From contig JABHDC010000189.1 in NCBI GenBank assembly GCA_018673255.1, positions 10,072 through 74,071 of the forward strand: 64,000 nt of DNA. Reading direction: 5' to 3'. The notes beneath the pieces are model-generated. The model did no database searches. It worked only from the letters and a program-made list of their open reading frames with translations, and had not been told where the DNA came from. Shown piece by piece: positions 51,785 through 61,865 of this stretch. The stretch comes from Gemmatimonadota bacterium. Its GTDB lineage: Bacteria; Latescibacterota; UBA2968; UBA8231. Within the stretch, counting starts at the first letter, position 1. Each line of letters begins with the position of its first letter. A program made the translations under genes and the position numbers.

Positions 51785-52936
51785 TTGGCCACCCCAGTAC
51801 GCGTCGGCATCGTCGGTCTCGGTCAGCGAGCCCTGCAGCATCTCAACTGCCTGTGGCGCATCCCGGAAGCTCAGATCGTTGCCCTGTGTGATCCCTTCCC
51901 GGAGAATCTCGAAGAGAGCAAGATCCAGGATTATGTCGAAGGTTTCCAACTCGGCGATATCCGTATTCACACGAAGTTCGCCGACATGCTCGAGGGTGGT
52001 GGACTCGACGCCGTCTATTTCTGCATCCCACCCAATCGACACGACGGTGAGGTCATCGCCAGCGCCGCGGCCGGTCTGGCCATCTTCGCAGAGAAACCCG
52101 TCAGCCTCTACTACGACGAAGCCGTCGAGATGGAGACGGCGATCCAGGAGGCAGGCGTCATTGCCAGCGTCGGCTTCAATCAGCGGCACGTGCCCAATCA
52201 CGAAGCGGTCCGCGACTTTGTTCAGGACAAGCGACTCGTCATGGCCACCACCGTCGGCAATGGATCTCTGGAGAGTCATTCCGTGAAGCACACACGGACC
52301 GAAGATCTCGATGGTCCGGGCAACCGCATCTGGGCCGCCTCCATCGCCTGGTCGGGGACCACCGTCGTCGAGGCGGGAATTCATCAACTCGACATGATGC
52401 GCTACTGGGCTGGTGATGTGGCCTGGGTTCGAGCCGACTATGTGCACCGCCACGCCGATGACATCGAGGATGGTGGCGACAATCCCGATGCCTACTCGGT
52501 CACCTACGGCTTCGAGTGTGGACTGGTCTACAACATGCTGCTGTCGCGCCTGCGCAAGACCTTCTACGGCGACGGATACTCGGATCTCATGTGGGATCGC
52601 GGTCACGTCAAGATCGAAGCGGACGGCCCCGTCGCCTACTACTACGAGGGCCCCTACCCGCCTGAGAAGAATCCTTCCCAGGACGAACTGCGCCATGTGA
52701 TCCCCGTGCCTGATCCGGGACGTGATGGCACATTGCACATCAATGAGTGTTTTGTGAAGGCTGTCGCCACCGGCGATGACAGCCATCTTCGCAACACCTT
52801 CAGCTCCAGCATGAACTCTCATGCCGCCGTCCTGGCCGCCAATCTCTCCGACCAGCTCGAGGGTGTGAAGATCGATCTGAGTACCTTCGCCACAGATCCA
52901 GCCTACGCTGCATTCCGTGCCAAGCCCACCTCCTGA
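51785..52936 (+). CDS. Gfo/Idh/MocA family oxidoreductase
   Basis: About 383 residues. PVRVGIVGLGQRALQHLNCL is the dinucleotide-binding start, VYFCIPPNRHDGEVIASAAA and IFAEKPVSLYYDEAVEMETA hold the family EKP motif, and DMMRYWAGDVAWVRADYVHR lies in the substrate domain. The start is a TTG at 51785 after AAAGGA; the longer frame from 51662 adds unrelated residues. It leads a + strand cluster with a VOC protein and an S9 peptidase. It probably oxidises a sugar or inositol. Confidence 0.86.
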   Translation: MATPVRVGIVGLGQRALQHLNCLWRIPEAQIVALCDPFPENLEESKIQDYVEGFQLGDIRIHTKFADMLEGGGLDAVYFCIPPNRHDGEVIASAAAGLAIFAEKPVSLYYDEAVEMETAIQEAGVIASVGFNQRHVPNHEAVRDFVQDKRLVMATTVGNGSLESHSVKHTRTEDLDGPGNRIWAASIAWSGTTVVEAGIHQLDMMRYWAGDVAWVRADYVHRHADDIEDGGDNPDAYSVTYGFECGLVYNMLLSRLRKTFYGDGYSDLMWDRGHVKIEADGPVAYYYEGPYPPEKNPSQDELRHVIPVPDPGRDGTLHINECFVKAVATGDDSHLRNTFSSSMNSHAAVLAANLSDQLEGVKIDLSTFATDPAYAAFRAKPTS

Positions 52937-52946
52937 AGGACTGCAA

Positions 52947-53318
52947 ATGCCAAACTACAGCTTCAACCACGTGCACCATGAGACCACCGACGTCACGGCC
53001 GCCGTCGACTTCTACCAGCGCGTCTTTGGCGCCACCTCCGATGAACCCTACGAGCGCGGTGGTGCTACGTGGGTCGGCGTGCACATTGGCAATACGAAGA
53101 TCACGGTCACGGACCGGGAATTCGCCGATATGGAACTGGGCCGCTACCAGGGCTACGACCACCTGGCGTTGAACAGTGACGACTTCGATGCCACCCTCGC
53201 CCATATCGAGAAAGAGGGTGTGCATATCTGGCTCGGCCCCGTCGGCGATGCGCCAGGCCGTATCATCTTCATCGACGGCCCTGACCACATCAAGATCGAG
53301 ATCATGGAACAGGCGTGA
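52947..53318 (+). CDS. VOC family protein
   Basis: A 123-residue glyoxalase-fold protein with His in FNHVHHETTDVTAAVDFYQR, His in YDHLALNSDDFDATLAHIEK and Glu in DHIKIEIMEQA as likely metal ligands. GAAGGA lies 6 bp before the ATG. It starts 10 bp after the Gfo/Idh gene and overlaps the S9 peptidase start by GTGA, so all three form one unit. Its role there (isomerase, lyase or binding protein) is not known. Confidence 0.83.
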   Translation: MPNYSFNHVHHETTDVTAAVDFYQRVFGATSDEPYERGGATWVGVHIGNTKITVTDREFADMELGRYQGYDHLALNSDDFDATLAHIEKEGVHIWLGPVGDAPGRIIFIDGPDHIKIEIMEQA

Positions 53319-55162
53319 GCGACCCCATCGGCATCAGTCATCTCTCGTCCCAGATCGGCCTGCGCGAACCGCATTTCGACAGCGATGGCCGCACGCTTGT
53401 TTGGCTCGAACGACGAGGCGCCCAGGCCTGTCTCGTCTGTCGCGTTCGAGGAGAGATTGCTGATCGTGATCTCGACACAGCACGAGCCGTCAAGGCTCGG
53501 GTGTTCTACGGCGGCGGAGACTTCACCGTCGCCGGGGGCGTCGTCTACTACGTGGGTGATGGCGACCGCCTCTGTTCACAGCCACTGGCCGGGGGCCCGG
53601 GCCGTGATCTGACACCGGCCCACGGCCACCCCGCCGCACCTGCCGCCTCACGCGATGGCCACTGGCTCGTCTACGTCCACACGGACGGGCACACAGACCG
53701 CCTCGCCATCGTCGACACCCAGGGGAAGCTGTGGCCGCAGTCTCTGACAGTGGGTGCCGACTTCTACATGCAACCCACCTGGCATCCGAATGGCCGTCAA
53801 CTGGCCTGGGTCGAATGGGACTCACCCAACATGGCCTGGGATGGTTGTCGCCTGATGCTGGGGACCATGCGTCGACCCGGCGGCACCACACCAATTCTCG
53901 ATGAATGCCGGGTCCTGGCTGGTGATGACGGGGTCGCCGTCTTTCAGCCATCTTTTTCGCCCGATGGTCGCTGGCTCGCCTACGCCAGCGACGAATCCGG
54001 CGACAGCAGGCTCTGGCTCCACAGCCTGGCGAACGACGAGAGGCGGTGCCTCACACCAGAACATCCCGGCGACGTGGGTGCGCCGGGATGGGTTCAAGGC
54101 TTGAGCGTCCTGGGATTCTCCGCCGACAGCCGGTCCCTGCACTTCACGGCCGTGCACGATGCGGCCCGGCAGGCCTGGACCTGCGACATCGACACGGGCG
54201 CAATCGAGCCGATCACGGCGCTGTCCGAGTACACGGATATCTCTCACCTGGCTTGTTCGCCTAAGGGGGATGAGATCGCCGTCATCGCCTCCTCGAGTCT
54301 GATCCCTGAACGAGTCGTCACCATTCGGAATCACAAGGCCACGATTCAGGCCCGCTCAAGTTCGGAGGCGCTGCCCGCAGATACGCTGGTACAGGGTGAA
54401 GCGATCCGCTGGTCCACGACGGCGGGTGACCCGGTTCACGGCCTGCTGTTCCCTGCTCCCGGCGTGACGGATCGCGCGCCCACGCTCGTCATGGTACACG
54501 GTGGTCCCACGAGTCAGGATCGTCTCGGATTCGACATGGAGACACAATACTGGGCCAGCCGAGGCTGGTCGGTGCTCTGCGTCAATTACCGCGGCAGCAC
54601 TGGCTACGGTCGCCATTACATGACCAGCCTGCGGGGCCAGTGGGGGGTGTATGATGTGGAAGATGCGGTCACCGGCGCCCGTCACCTGGTCGATACAGGC
54701 AGCGCAGATCCCGATCGTCTGGTCGTCATGGGCGGATCTGCAGGCGGTTTTACGGTACTGCGGACCCTGAGTCTTCACCCGGGACTCTTCCGCGCCGCCA
54801 TCTGCCGCTATGGCGTGTCCAACCTCTTCAGCCTGGCACGCACGACACACAAGTTCGAGGCGCGCTACACAGATCTGCTGGTCGGTCCCCTGCCTGAAGC
54901 GGCAGCCCGATACCGAGAGCGTTCACCGATACACCACGCTGATGCCATCCGCGACGCCATCGCGATCTTCCAGGGCGATGAAGATGAGGTAGTGACCCGC
55001 GACCAGTCCGACGACATCGTCGCCTCCCTTAAGGAACGCGAGATCCCTCACCAGTACCACGTGTATGAAGGCGAGGGGCACGGTTGGCGTCGCCCGGAGA
55101 CCAAAGAGGCGTACATTCGATCCGTGGAATCCTTCCTCGAGCAGCACGTCCTGCTCGCCTGA
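53315..55162 (+). CDS. S9 family prolyl oligopeptidase/acylaminoacyl-peptidase-like protein
   Basis: About 615 residues. The N-terminal half has WD40-like/beta-propeller repeats (PTWHPNGRQLAWVEWDSP; PSFSPDGRWLAYASDESG). The C-terminal alpha/beta hydrolase has Ser475 in GGSAGGF, an Asp in FQGDEDEVVT and His589 in YEGEGHGW. It should cut short peptides or acyl-amino acids. The GTG start overlaps the VOC stop by four bases. No signal peptide is evident, so cytosolic turnover of imported peptides is likely. Confidence 0.9.
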   Translation: MSDPIGISHLSSQIGLREPHFDSDGRTLVWLERRGAQACLVCRVRGEIADRDLDTARAVKARVFYGGGDFTVAGGVVYYVGDGDRLCSQPLAGGPGRDLTPAHGHPAAPAASRDGHWLVYVHTDGHTDRLAIVDTQGKLWPQSLTVGADFYMQPTWHPNGRQLAWVEWDSPNMAWDGCRLMLGTMRRPGGTTPILDECRVLAGDDGVAVFQPSFSPDGRWLAYASDESGDSRLWLHSLANDERRCLTPEHPGDVGAPGWVQGLSVLGFSADSRSLHFTAVHDAARQAWTCDIDTGAIEPITALSEYTDISHLACSPKGDEIAVIASSSLIPERVVTIRNHKATIQARSSSEALPADTLVQGEAIRWSTTAGDPVHGLLFPAPGVTDRAPTLVMVHGGPTSQDRLGFDMETQYWASRGWSVLCVNYRGSTGYGRHYMTSLRGQWGVYDVEDAVTGARHLVDTGSADPDRLVVMGGSAGGFTVLRTLSLHPGLFRAAICRYGVSNLFSLARTTHKFEARYTDLLVGPLPEAAARYRERSPIHHADAIRDAIAIFQGDEDEVVTRDQSDDIVASLKEREIPHQYHVYEGEGHGWRRPETKEAYIRSVESFLEQHVLLA

Positions 55163-55228
55163 CTCCCGGGTTTGATCCCCGGATCTGATCTCAAGCAACG
55201 GACCCGACGAGAGGTAGAATCCAGTCCC

Positions 55229-56662
55229 ATGAAGTACGAGACCGTCATCGGCATGGAGGTCCATGTCGAATTGCATACCGAATCGAAGATGTTCTGCGCC
55301 TGCCCCGCCCATCACTTCCAAGTCGGCGCCAACGAACATGTCTGCCCCGTCTGCACCGCACAACCGGGTGCATTGCCCGTCATCAATGGGCGCGCCCTGG
55401 AACTGACGGCCATGACCGGCCTGGCACTGCACTGCCAGGTGCGGCCCCATTCGGTCTTCGCCCGGAAGAATTACGTCTACCCTGACCTGCCCAAGGGATA
55501 CCAGATCTCTCAGTACGAGCTACCCATCTGCGAAGATGGTTGGGTCGACATCGATCTCGAAGGTGGCACCAAACGCATCGGTATCGTTCGGGTTCATCTC
55601 GAGGAGGATACGGGCAAACTCGTGCACGAGTCCAATGCCAGCCTCGTGGACTACAATCGGGCCGGCGTGCCGCTCATGGAGATCGTCACCGACGCCACCC
55701 TGCGTTCAGCCGATGAGGCTTTTGCCTACGTGCAGAGAATCCGCCAGATCGTTCGTTATCTCGATGCTTCCACTGGCGACATGGAGAAAGGCGCCATGCG
55801 ATGCGAGGCGAACATCTCCGTGCGGCCCGAAGGTTCCGACGAATTCGGCACGAAGGTGGAGGTGAAGAATCTGAATTCCTTCCGCTCCGTGCGAAATGCC
55901 ATCGACTACGAAGTGAAGCGGCAGATCGAGGTCATCGGCGAGGGCGGTGCAGTCCGTCAGGTGACGATGGGTTGGGATGAAGGAGAAGGCTTCACCCGCG
56001 AACAGCGCTCGAAGGAATACGCCGACGACTATCGCTATTTTCCAGAACCGGATCTGCTCGATGTTCGCGTCGATGATGCCTGGATGCAGCGCGTCGAGGA
56101 GCATCTGCCTGAGATGCCCGACGCCAAAGCCACGCGCTTCGTCGATGCCCACGGCCTGGGATCCGAAGACGCGGCCCAACTGGCTGAGGATCGCGCCGTA
56201 GCTGAATACTTCGAAGCCGTCGTGGCCGGCGAAGGCGTCGATCCGAAGACGGCAGCCAACTGGATGACGGGTGAATTCTTCCGCCGTCTCAAGGAAACCG
56301 ATGAGGCCGACATCGCCACGGCCAGTGTACGCCCCGGGCAACTGGCACAGCTACTCAAACTGATCGGCAACGACACGATCAGTGGCTCCGCTGCCAAGGA
56401 TGTGTTCGGTATCATGTGGGAGACCGGGGACGAACCCGATGCGATCGTCGAGGCGAAGGGGCTGAAGCAGATCTCCGACTCCTCAGAGCTGGAGAGTGCC
56501 GTGGACGACGTGATCAGCGAACAGGCCGAAGCGGCCGACAAGGTTCGTGGCGGCGATGAGAAGCCGATTCAGTTCCTCATGGGTCAGGTGATGCGCGCCA
56601 CCCGTGGTAAGGCCAATCCTCAACTCGTCCAGCAACTGCTCAGAGAGCGCCTGCTTCCCTGA
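55229..56662 (+). CDS. gatB: Aspartyl/glutamyl-tRNA amidotransferase subunit B
   Basis: GatB is the kinase-like subunit that turns Glu-tRNA-Gln (or Asp-tRNA-Asn) into the amide form. About 477 residues, normal length. [20 protein letters not shown] is the diagnostic start, [21 protein letters not shown] the zinc-site region, [20 protein letters not shown] and [20 protein letters not shown] the core, and [20 protein letters not shown] the YqeY-like tail. gatA and gatC are not adjacent, so the genes are dispersed. The ATG at 55229 has only a distant GAGAGG site. Confidence 0.95.
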   Translation: MKYETVIGMEVHVELHTESKMFCACPAHHFQVGANEHVCPVCTAQPGALPVINGRALELTAMTGLALHCQVRPHSVFARKNYVYPDLPKGYQISQYELPICEDGWVDIDLEGGTKRIGIVRVHLEEDTGKLVHESNASLVDYNRAGVPLMEIVTDATLRSADEAFAYVQRIRQIVRYLDASTGDMEKGAMRCEANISVRPEGSDEFGTKVEVKNLNSFRSVRNAIDYEVKRQIEVIGEGGAVRQVTMGWDEGEGFTREQRSKEYADDYRYFPEPDLLDVRVDDAWMQRVEEHLPEMPDAKATRFVDAHGLGSEDAAQLAEDRAVAEYFEAVVAGEGVDPKTAANWMTGEFFRRLKETDEADIATASVRPGQLAQLLKLIGNDTISGSAAKDVFGIMWETGDEPDAIVEAKGLKQISDSSELESAVDDVISEQAEAADKVRGGDEKPIQFLMGQVMRATRGKANPQLVQQLLRERLLP

Positions 56663-56704
56663 GAAAAGCAGCCCCGGGGCTTACGACTTCGCCTCAGAGT
56701 CTGC

Positions 56705-57466
56705 TCATCTTCCCCGTCCAACTGTCGCCGCATCGATGATGGCACGAATCCGGTCAGGATCGGTCTCCTCCCGGACTGTGTCCGCCGACGCATCACTCCC
56801 CATCTGCGCACCGCCAGCGGGCGTGGGCGAGACGACCGGCGCGAGGCGTCGACGGGCGGAGAAGTGCAGTTCGTGCACACCTCCATCACGGATGAGTTCG
56901 GCCGCATTCTGCTCGTCTACTCCGGCACCGGCCATCACGATCAACCGGCCATCCGTCGCGTCGACCATTCGCCGGATCAGGTGACGACCGGCGTGAGCCG
57001 TCGATGCCTGTCCTGAGGTGAGCACGCGTTCCACCCCAAGATCGACGAGATCCTTTACGGCGGACTCGGCCTCAGCACAGACATCGATCGCCCGATGGAA
57101 GGTCACCGTCATGGGCCGTGCCCGCTCGATGAGCCGGGCACACCGGTCCGTGTCGATGGAGCCATCGGCTCTCAGTCCGCCGATCACGACGCCATCGGCT
57201 CCCCACTCTCCGGCCAACTCGACATCCGTCTCCATCACCTGCCATTCGAGCGTGTCGAAGACGAAGTCACCGCCTCGAGGACGGATCAGAACGTGGAGCC
57301 CCAGATCACAGGCGGCACGCGAATGACGGATCATCGCCGCCGACGGTGTTGTCCCACCGACACTGAGGGCCGAGCACAACTCGACGCGTTGCGCGCCGCC
57401 CTGCCTTGCAGCGATGGCGCCCGCAATGGAATCGATACAGATCTCGAAGCGCAGTCCACCTACCAA
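56705..57466 (-). CDS. cutC: CutC family protein
   Basis: About 253 residues of the CutC TIM-barrel family, once linked to copper homeostasis; the true function is unsettled. Family blocks: EICIDSIAGAIAARQGGAQR, LHVLIRPRGGDFVF, GADGVVIGGLRADGSIDTD, VTFHRAIDVC and LTSGQASTAHAGR. The start is a TTG at 57466 overlapping the small gene upstream; no better start is in frame. It is last in the long minus-strand operon at 56.7-62.8 kb. Confidence 0.88.
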   Translation of the reverse strand: MVGGLRFEICIDSIAGAIAARQGGAQRVELCSALSVGGTTPSAAMIRHSRAACDLGLHVLIRPRGGDFVFDTLEWQVMETDVELAGEWGADGVVIGGLRADGSIDTDRCARLIERARPMTVTFHRAIDVCAEAESAVKDLVDLGVERVLTSGQASTAHAGRHLIRRMVDATDGRLIVMAGAGVDEQNAAELIRDGGVHELHFSARRRLAPVVSPTPAGGAQMGSDASADTVREETDPDRIRAIIDAATVGRGR

Positions 57467-57645
57467 ATCGTGTGTCCCCCGGTGATGAGAGCAACCCGGC
57501 CGTCGAGAGGGAGGCTATCCAGAAGACCCATCAACCTTTCTTCCTTGGCTAGGCCCTCGTGCTGACGGTTGTGCCAAAGCATGATCAGTGGTTGGAGCAG
57601 ATCTTCGATGAATTCATCCACCTCGCCCGCCATGACACCGGTCAC
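57460..57645 (-). CDS. Small 61-residue protein in a coupled operon
   Basis: The GTG at 57645 overlaps the upstream stop as GTGA, and its own stop overlaps the next TTG start by seven bases. Two-sided coupling supports a real gene. The sequence is helical (EFIEDLLQPLIMLWHNRQHE, GLLDSLPLDGRVALITGGHT). I do not recognise a family. It may be a partner of the CBM9-like protein before it or a linker of the operon. Confidence 0.5.
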   Translation of the reverse strand: MTGVMAGEVDEFIEDLLQPLIMLWHNRQHEGLAKEERLMGLLDSLPLDGRVALITGGHTIW

Positions 57646-58397
57646 TGCGGGCGTCCGGCCTCGCCATGAGCGGGAAGCTGGTCGGAGAATTCAACGTATC
57701 CCCACATCTCCGGGATATGCATGTTGATCGCGCCCTGTGGGGACCACACCCAGTTGTCACACGGCACGCCGTCACGGCGCAGATACCCGCCCTTGTGGTA
57801 GTCATACTCGTATTCGACACGCGAGAAATTCACGCGCCATGCATCACCGGATTTGGGAGGGCAGTCACAACCGGCATGCTCAGCCATGGCCGTCCACGGA
57901 ATCGCGACCTCCACAGTCCAGCCTCGATCGACATCATCGGCGCAGTTCACAGTCCCGTCGATCTGCACAGCGTGGCGGATCCCTTCGAAGTCCCAGGCGT
58001 GATCCGCCTCGCCGCCTTTGCTATACGCCTTGGGCAGATATAGATCCCAGACGGCATTCAGCGGATTGATCTCGAACTCCATATAACGCTCACCATCGCC
58101 ATCCGGGTCGAGGAAAATCTCGAAGTCATTGTCCTGGCAGATGACCGAATCCCGTTTCGTCAGCGTGCCCCACACATGGGGCTCTTCCATATCGGCACCG
58201 AAGTAGAAATATTCGTCATCCCAGAGCATCATCGCCCGTGTCGCGAATCTTGGCAGCGGCTTCGCATCGCCTTCGATGTCGACGAACAGGTCGGTCCGTG
58301 GCGCCCCCTTCCATGGGCCATCGTTGAGGTGACCGTCGATGGTCAGGGGTGTGGCCGCCCGGTAGCAGGTGTAGCGTTTCGGCGTGATGTCACTCAT
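57642..58397 (-). CDS. CBM9-like carbohydrate-binding protein
   Basis: About 251 residues. A family-9-like carbohydrate-binding fold is suggested by TPLTIDGHLNDGPWKGAPRT, RAMMLWDDEYFYFGADMEEP, DFEIFLDPDGDGERYMEFEI and RGWTVEVAIPWTAMAEHAG. There is no signal peptide, so it may act inside the cell as a lectin or as part of a sugar-handling complex. It overlaps the SelA-like gene by ATGA and the 61-residue gene by GTGA. Confidence 0.82.
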   Translation of the reverse strand: MSDITPKRYTCYRAATPLTIDGHLNDGPWKGAPRTDLFVDIEGDAKPLPRFATRAMMLWDDEYFYFGADMEEPHVWGTLTKRDSVICQDNDFEIFLDPDGDGERYMEFEINPLNAVWDLYLPKAYSKGGEADHAWDFEGIRHAVQIDGTVNCADDVDRGWTVEVAIPWTAMAEHAGCDCPPKSGDAWRVNFSRVEYEYDYHKGGYLRRDGVPCDNWVWSPQGAINMHIPEMWGYVEFSDQLPAHGEAGRPQ

Positions 58398-59545
58398 CGA
58401 TTTATCTCCTCGTTCTGTGACAGCACTTGGGCCAGGCGACGAGCGGCGATCTCCTCCTCGCCATCTTCCAGATGCTGCGGATTGAGCCAGATCGTTTTCG
58501 CTGCCGGGTGCATCCCCACGGCAACGGCGGGCGTACCCTGTTCCAGGATTTCATCCAGTTCACTCACCGTATGGCCAACGGTATTCTCGTCGATTTCGAC
58601 TCGCGTACGCGGGATGCACATCGGTCGTCCCCCACGCTTTGGGAAACCGACATCGACCCCAACGACACCCTCGACGCCCGTGAGGAGATCGACCATACGC
58701 TGCGCCATCCGTCCCCAGCGCTCGATTTCGGCATCCCAGTCGAGGGCGACAAATCGCTTCAAGGCGTAGACGAGCCCGACAATCTGCTCTTTGCTCACCT
58801 TGAGTGGCCGGCCGATCCCCCCATTGGGGAAGGTCTGCGCCGTGGCGGCCGCGACCAGATCGGCCCGACCGCACACAATACCCGAATCATTCGGCCCGGA
58901 GATCATCTTGCCACCTGAGAAAATGACGAGATCACCCCCGGCGGCAGCGAAATCCCGCAGATTGCTCACCGGCGGCAATTCGGCGGCGGCATCAACGATG
59001 ACCGGGATGCCATGCGCTCGAGCCAGTTCAGCGACCTGGTCGAGAGGCACGGTTGCCGATGGGTCCAGTGCGACGTAGAGAATGGCTGCCGTCCTGTCGG
59101 ACAGCCCTGCCTTGAGATGATCGAGTGTCGTACCCGACTCCTCCCCGACTTCCACGATCCGGCCCCCGGCGACACCGACGGCGTGGTCAAAGCCTATCCG
59201 GTGCTGCCTCTGCATCAGCACTTCATTCTTCCAGCCCTCAGTGCGCGGCAGTGCACGCATCCGTTGTCGGTCTGAGCCTGTCAGACATGCCGCCGTCGAC
59301 ACCAGGATGCCTCCAGCCGAGCCCGACGTGACCAGGCCCGCCTCGGTGCCGGTGAGTTCGGCAATCTCCCGACCTGCCCAGGCGAGCAATTCTTCCATGA
59401 AGACAAAAGCACCCGCTGCCTCGGTCATCTTCTCCAGCACTTCGGGAGCGATAAGTGAGCCTCCCAGATAGGTCATGCTTCCTGATGCATTGATGACGCG
59501 CCGAACACCGATCTCGTCGTAGATGCCTCCACCCATGTCTATCAC
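58394..59545 (-). CDS. SelA-like PLP-dependent enzyme
   Basis: About 383 residues of the SelA-like aminotransferase-fold family, usually aminoacid or amino-sugar lyases rather than true selenocysteine synthase. Blocks: RRVINASGSMTYLGGSLIAP, AGLVTSGSAGGILVSTAACL and the Schiff-base Lys in VIFSGGKMISGPNDSGIVC. The partner amidohydrolase is next upstream, the usual pair for D-glucosaminate or related ligand breakdown. I do not read this gene as SelA for Sec-tRNA, because such pairs are catabolic. Confidence 0.85.
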   Translation of the reverse strand: MIDMGGGIYDEIGVRRVINASGSMTYLGGSLIAPEVLEKMTEAAGAFVFMEELLAWAGREIAELTGTEAGLVTSGSAGGILVSTAACLTGSDRQRMRALPRTEGWKNEVLMQRQHRIGFDHAVGVAGGRIVEVGEESGTTLDHLKAGLSDRTAAILYVALDPSATVPLDQVAELARAHGIPVIVDAAAELPPVSNLRDFAAAGGDLVIFSGGKMISGPNDSGIVCGRADLVAAATAQTFPNGGIGRPLKVSKEQIVGLVYALKRFVALDWDAEIERWGRMAQRMVDLLTGVEGVVGVDVGFPKRGGRPMCIPRTRVEIDENTVGHTVSELDEILEQGTPAVAVGMHPAAKTIWLNPQHLEDGEEEIAARRLAQVLSQNEEINR

Positions 59546-60768
59546 TTCCCTTCCGGTGGCATGATCAATCCCTCTGGATTGCGCACGCCGTAGTCTTGCG
59601 GCAATTCCTGCCAGTCAACGCCGGTGCGGCCATTCCAGTCCCACATCAGTTCGCCGGCCAGCAAGGTCAGTTCACAACGCAGGCGACGATCGCTTCGCAG
59701 GCGACCACCATGCACATCGAGGAAAGCGAAATCGCCCTCATTGACGCTCAGAGCGGTCACATCAGCGAGGGCACCGATCGACAGGTGACCCAGTTCTGGA
59801 TGACCGATCTCTCTGGCGGGGTTGATCGTCGACAGTTTCACGATCTCCTGCAGAGGCATGCCCAGGGCGAGGAACTTGGACATGACATTGGTCATATCCT
59901 GCATCTCTTCATTCATGCACCACGTATGCAGATCCGTGGAGATCGAGTCGGGATAGAACCCCTGCTCGATACTCGGTACCGCATTACGCCAGCAGAAGCT
60001 GCCACCGCCGTGGCCGACATCGAAGATGATGCCGCGCTCACGTGCCTTGAACAGATAACTCAACAGCTTGCCATCGGGACCGACCCAGGGCACGTCACCC
60101 AGATACATGTGGGTTGTGATGTCACCGGCGCCCATCCGCTGGGTCACCAACTCGTAGTAGGGACGCTCCTTGGGAAACAGACCGAAGTCGACCATGGATG
60201 GTTTGCCGAGTTGACGCCCCGCTTCGAGCATGCGGTCAACGGAAATCCACTCGGTGCCACCGAAGTGGGCCGTCTTCATGCCCACAATGACGTCACCGTG
60301 TTCCTTCCCCATGGCAACGGCACGATCGACATCCATGTCGCTCGTATTCTGCTCCAGTTCAGTGCCGACCATGCCAGCGCCGACAATGTTGAGGAAAGCA
60401 AACTTGCGCGTATCGAATCGGTCGATGACCCGGTAACGGAAGTCTTCGAAGAAACGCCAGCCAGCAGAGCCGGTATCGACCATCGTCGTCACACCGCTCC
60501 GGAAGCTGAAGCCATCGGGCAGAATCGACTTGTCGCCAGCCCAGGAATTCCTGATGCCGGACGAGGCAAACATGTGGGTGTGGATGTCGACGAGACCGGG
60601 CATCACATACAGACCCGTCATGTCGACGACCTTCTTCGCCTGCTGTGCCGGTATGTCGGCATCGACGGCAGCGACTTTGCCATCGGTGATGGCCACGTCC
60701 TGCAGTACATCGATCGAGTTCTTGGGATCAATGAGATGACCGCCCTTGAGCAGCAGGTCGAAATTCAT
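59542..60768 (-). CDS. Amidohydrolase/deacetylase family metallohydrolase
   Basis: About 408 residues. The metal-site start is MPGLVDIHTHMF, with further likely ligands in GMKTAHFGGTEW (Lys/His), GDITTHMYLGDVPW and SIEQGFYPDSISTDLHTWC. It belongs to the group of deacetylases often paired with SelA-like lyases. Its stop overlaps the SelA-like ATG by ATGA, which suggests strict co-production. It likely opens or deacylates the substrate of the lyase. Confidence 0.87.
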   Translation of the reverse strand: MNFDLLLKGGHLIDPKNSIDVLQDVAITDGKVAAVDADIPAQQAKKVVDMTGLYVMPGLVDIHTHMFASSGIRNSWAGDKSILPDGFSFRSGVTTMVDTGSAGWRFFEDFRYRVIDRFDTRKFAFLNIVGAGMVGTELEQNTSDMDVDRAVAMGKEHGDVIVGMKTAHFGGTEWISVDRMLEAGRQLGKPSMVDFGLFPKERPYYELVTQRMGAGDITTHMYLGDVPWVGPDGKLLSYLFKARERGIIFDVGHGGGSFCWRNAVPSIEQGFYPDSISTDLHTWCMNEEMQDMTNVMSKFLALGMPLQEIVKLSTINPAREIGHPELGHLSIGALADVTALSVNEGDFAFLDVHGGRLRSDRRLRCELTLLAGELMWDWNGRTGVDWQELPQDYGVRNPEGLIMPPEGK

Positions 60769-60803
60769 ACGGTGTCTCGCTCGCAGTGTTTGATGTGAGT
60801 GTG

Positions 60804-61865
60804 TTATTCCGCTTCGTGCAGCACGTCAGCGGCATAGGCAAACAGGGCCGGATGCCCGCCGGTGTGCACGAAGATGACCGGCGCATCGGCTGGCAACTGA
60901 CCGGATCTGATGTGGGCGAACAGAGCGCCCAGTGCCTTGCCGGTGTAGACCGGGTCCAGCAGAAGCCCCTCGGTCCTGGCGATCGTTCGAACTGCATCCA
61001 TGCCCGCAGGCGTGGACACACCGTAACGCTCACCCACGTGTGAATCGTCGTTGTCGAAGTCGTCGGAACCGAATTCGATCTCGAGTCCAAGTCGAGTCGC
61101 GCCCTGGTTGGCAATGGACGCCAGAATCTGGTGGCGATCTGTGACACCGGGGTAGGGAGAGATCGCCTTCACCTGGATTTCCTGTTCGAGCCACGAAAGG
61201 CCGAGTACGATCCCCGCCTGTGTCGTATCGAGGGCCGCTACATACAGAAATCGAGGATCGATCGCCTGCGCGCGACACTGCCGCACCAGTTCAAGCGCCA
61301 TCTGCGTGTAGGCGAGGGCATCCAGATCGACCGTGTCGTCCTGGCGGGGCTGGTAGACGCTGCGACCGGCAGCTTCGAGTTGGGCGGCCCGTGCCGCGAT
61401 CGCCTCCGCCTGCACATCGACATCGGATTCGTTCAGGACCGTGACGTGGGCACCAAACAGATGCATCAGCAGATGATTGCCCTGGACCTCCTGCAGGTCG
61501 ATGTCACGCTCGGGGCGCAACAGGAGGTGCAGTTCCAGACCGAGTCGCGCACAGGCAGCCGCCATCTGCCGACAATAGTTGGATTGCACGGCCGAGCCAC
61601 ACACGATCGTGTCGGCGCCAGCCTGCAGCGCGTCGGCCAGAGCGAATTCCAGCATGCGGGTCTTGTTGCCACCACAAGCCATGCCTGTCAGGTCGTCGCG
61701 CTTGATGTAGATCGGTGGTCCCCCGAGATGCTCGCTCAGACGGGGCGCCGCCTCCAGGGGTGTCTGCTGTATGGAAGCCAGGCTGACCCGGGGAAGCCGG
61801 GCCAGTGCCGCATCGAGTTGGTGCTCACGTTCATCGCTCGTAGTGGGCCCGCTATTGTCTGTCAT
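60804..61865 (-). CDS. D-cysteine desulfhydrase / ACC deaminase family PLP enzyme
   Basis: About 353 residues of fold-type II PLP enzymes. LGGPPIYIKRDDLTGMACGG then NKTRMLEFAL gives the Schiff-base Lys in GGNKTRMLE; CGSAVQSNYCRQMAAAC and VHTGGHPALFAY are conserved blocks. It may cleave D-cysteine or related amino acids, with release of ammonia and sulfide. The start is uncertain because a 12-bp repeat gives several in-frame ATGs; I chose 61865, 13 bp past the SDR stop. Confidence 0.82.
   Translation of the reverse strand: MTDNSGPTTSDEREHQLDAALARLPRVSLASIQQTPLEAAPRLSEHLGGPPIYIKRDDLTGMACGGNKTRMLEFALADALQAGADTIVCGSAVQSNYCRQMAAACARLGLELHLLLRPERDIDLQEVQGNHLLMHLFGAHVTVLNESDVDVQAEAIAARAAQLEAAGRSVYQPRQDDTVDLDALAYTQMALELVRQCRAQAIDPRFLYVAALDTTQAGIVLGLSWLEQEIQVKAISPYPGVTDRHQILASIANQGATRLGLEIEFGSDDFDNDDSHVGERYGVSTPAGMDAVRTIARTEGLLLDPVYTGKALGALFAHIRSGQLPADAPVIFVHTGGHPALFAYAADVLHEAE

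Noticed and set aside
58394..59545. SelA-like gene as evidence for selenocysteine synthesis near the TGA-containing gene
   Set aside because: It is paired with an amidohydrolase in a catabolic operon, the usual setting for SelA-like lyases. It does not show that Sec machinery is present.
59596..60798. A 400-residue open frame antisense to the amidohydrolase
   Set aside because: His/Asp-rich nonsense composition and full overlap with a conserved enzyme.
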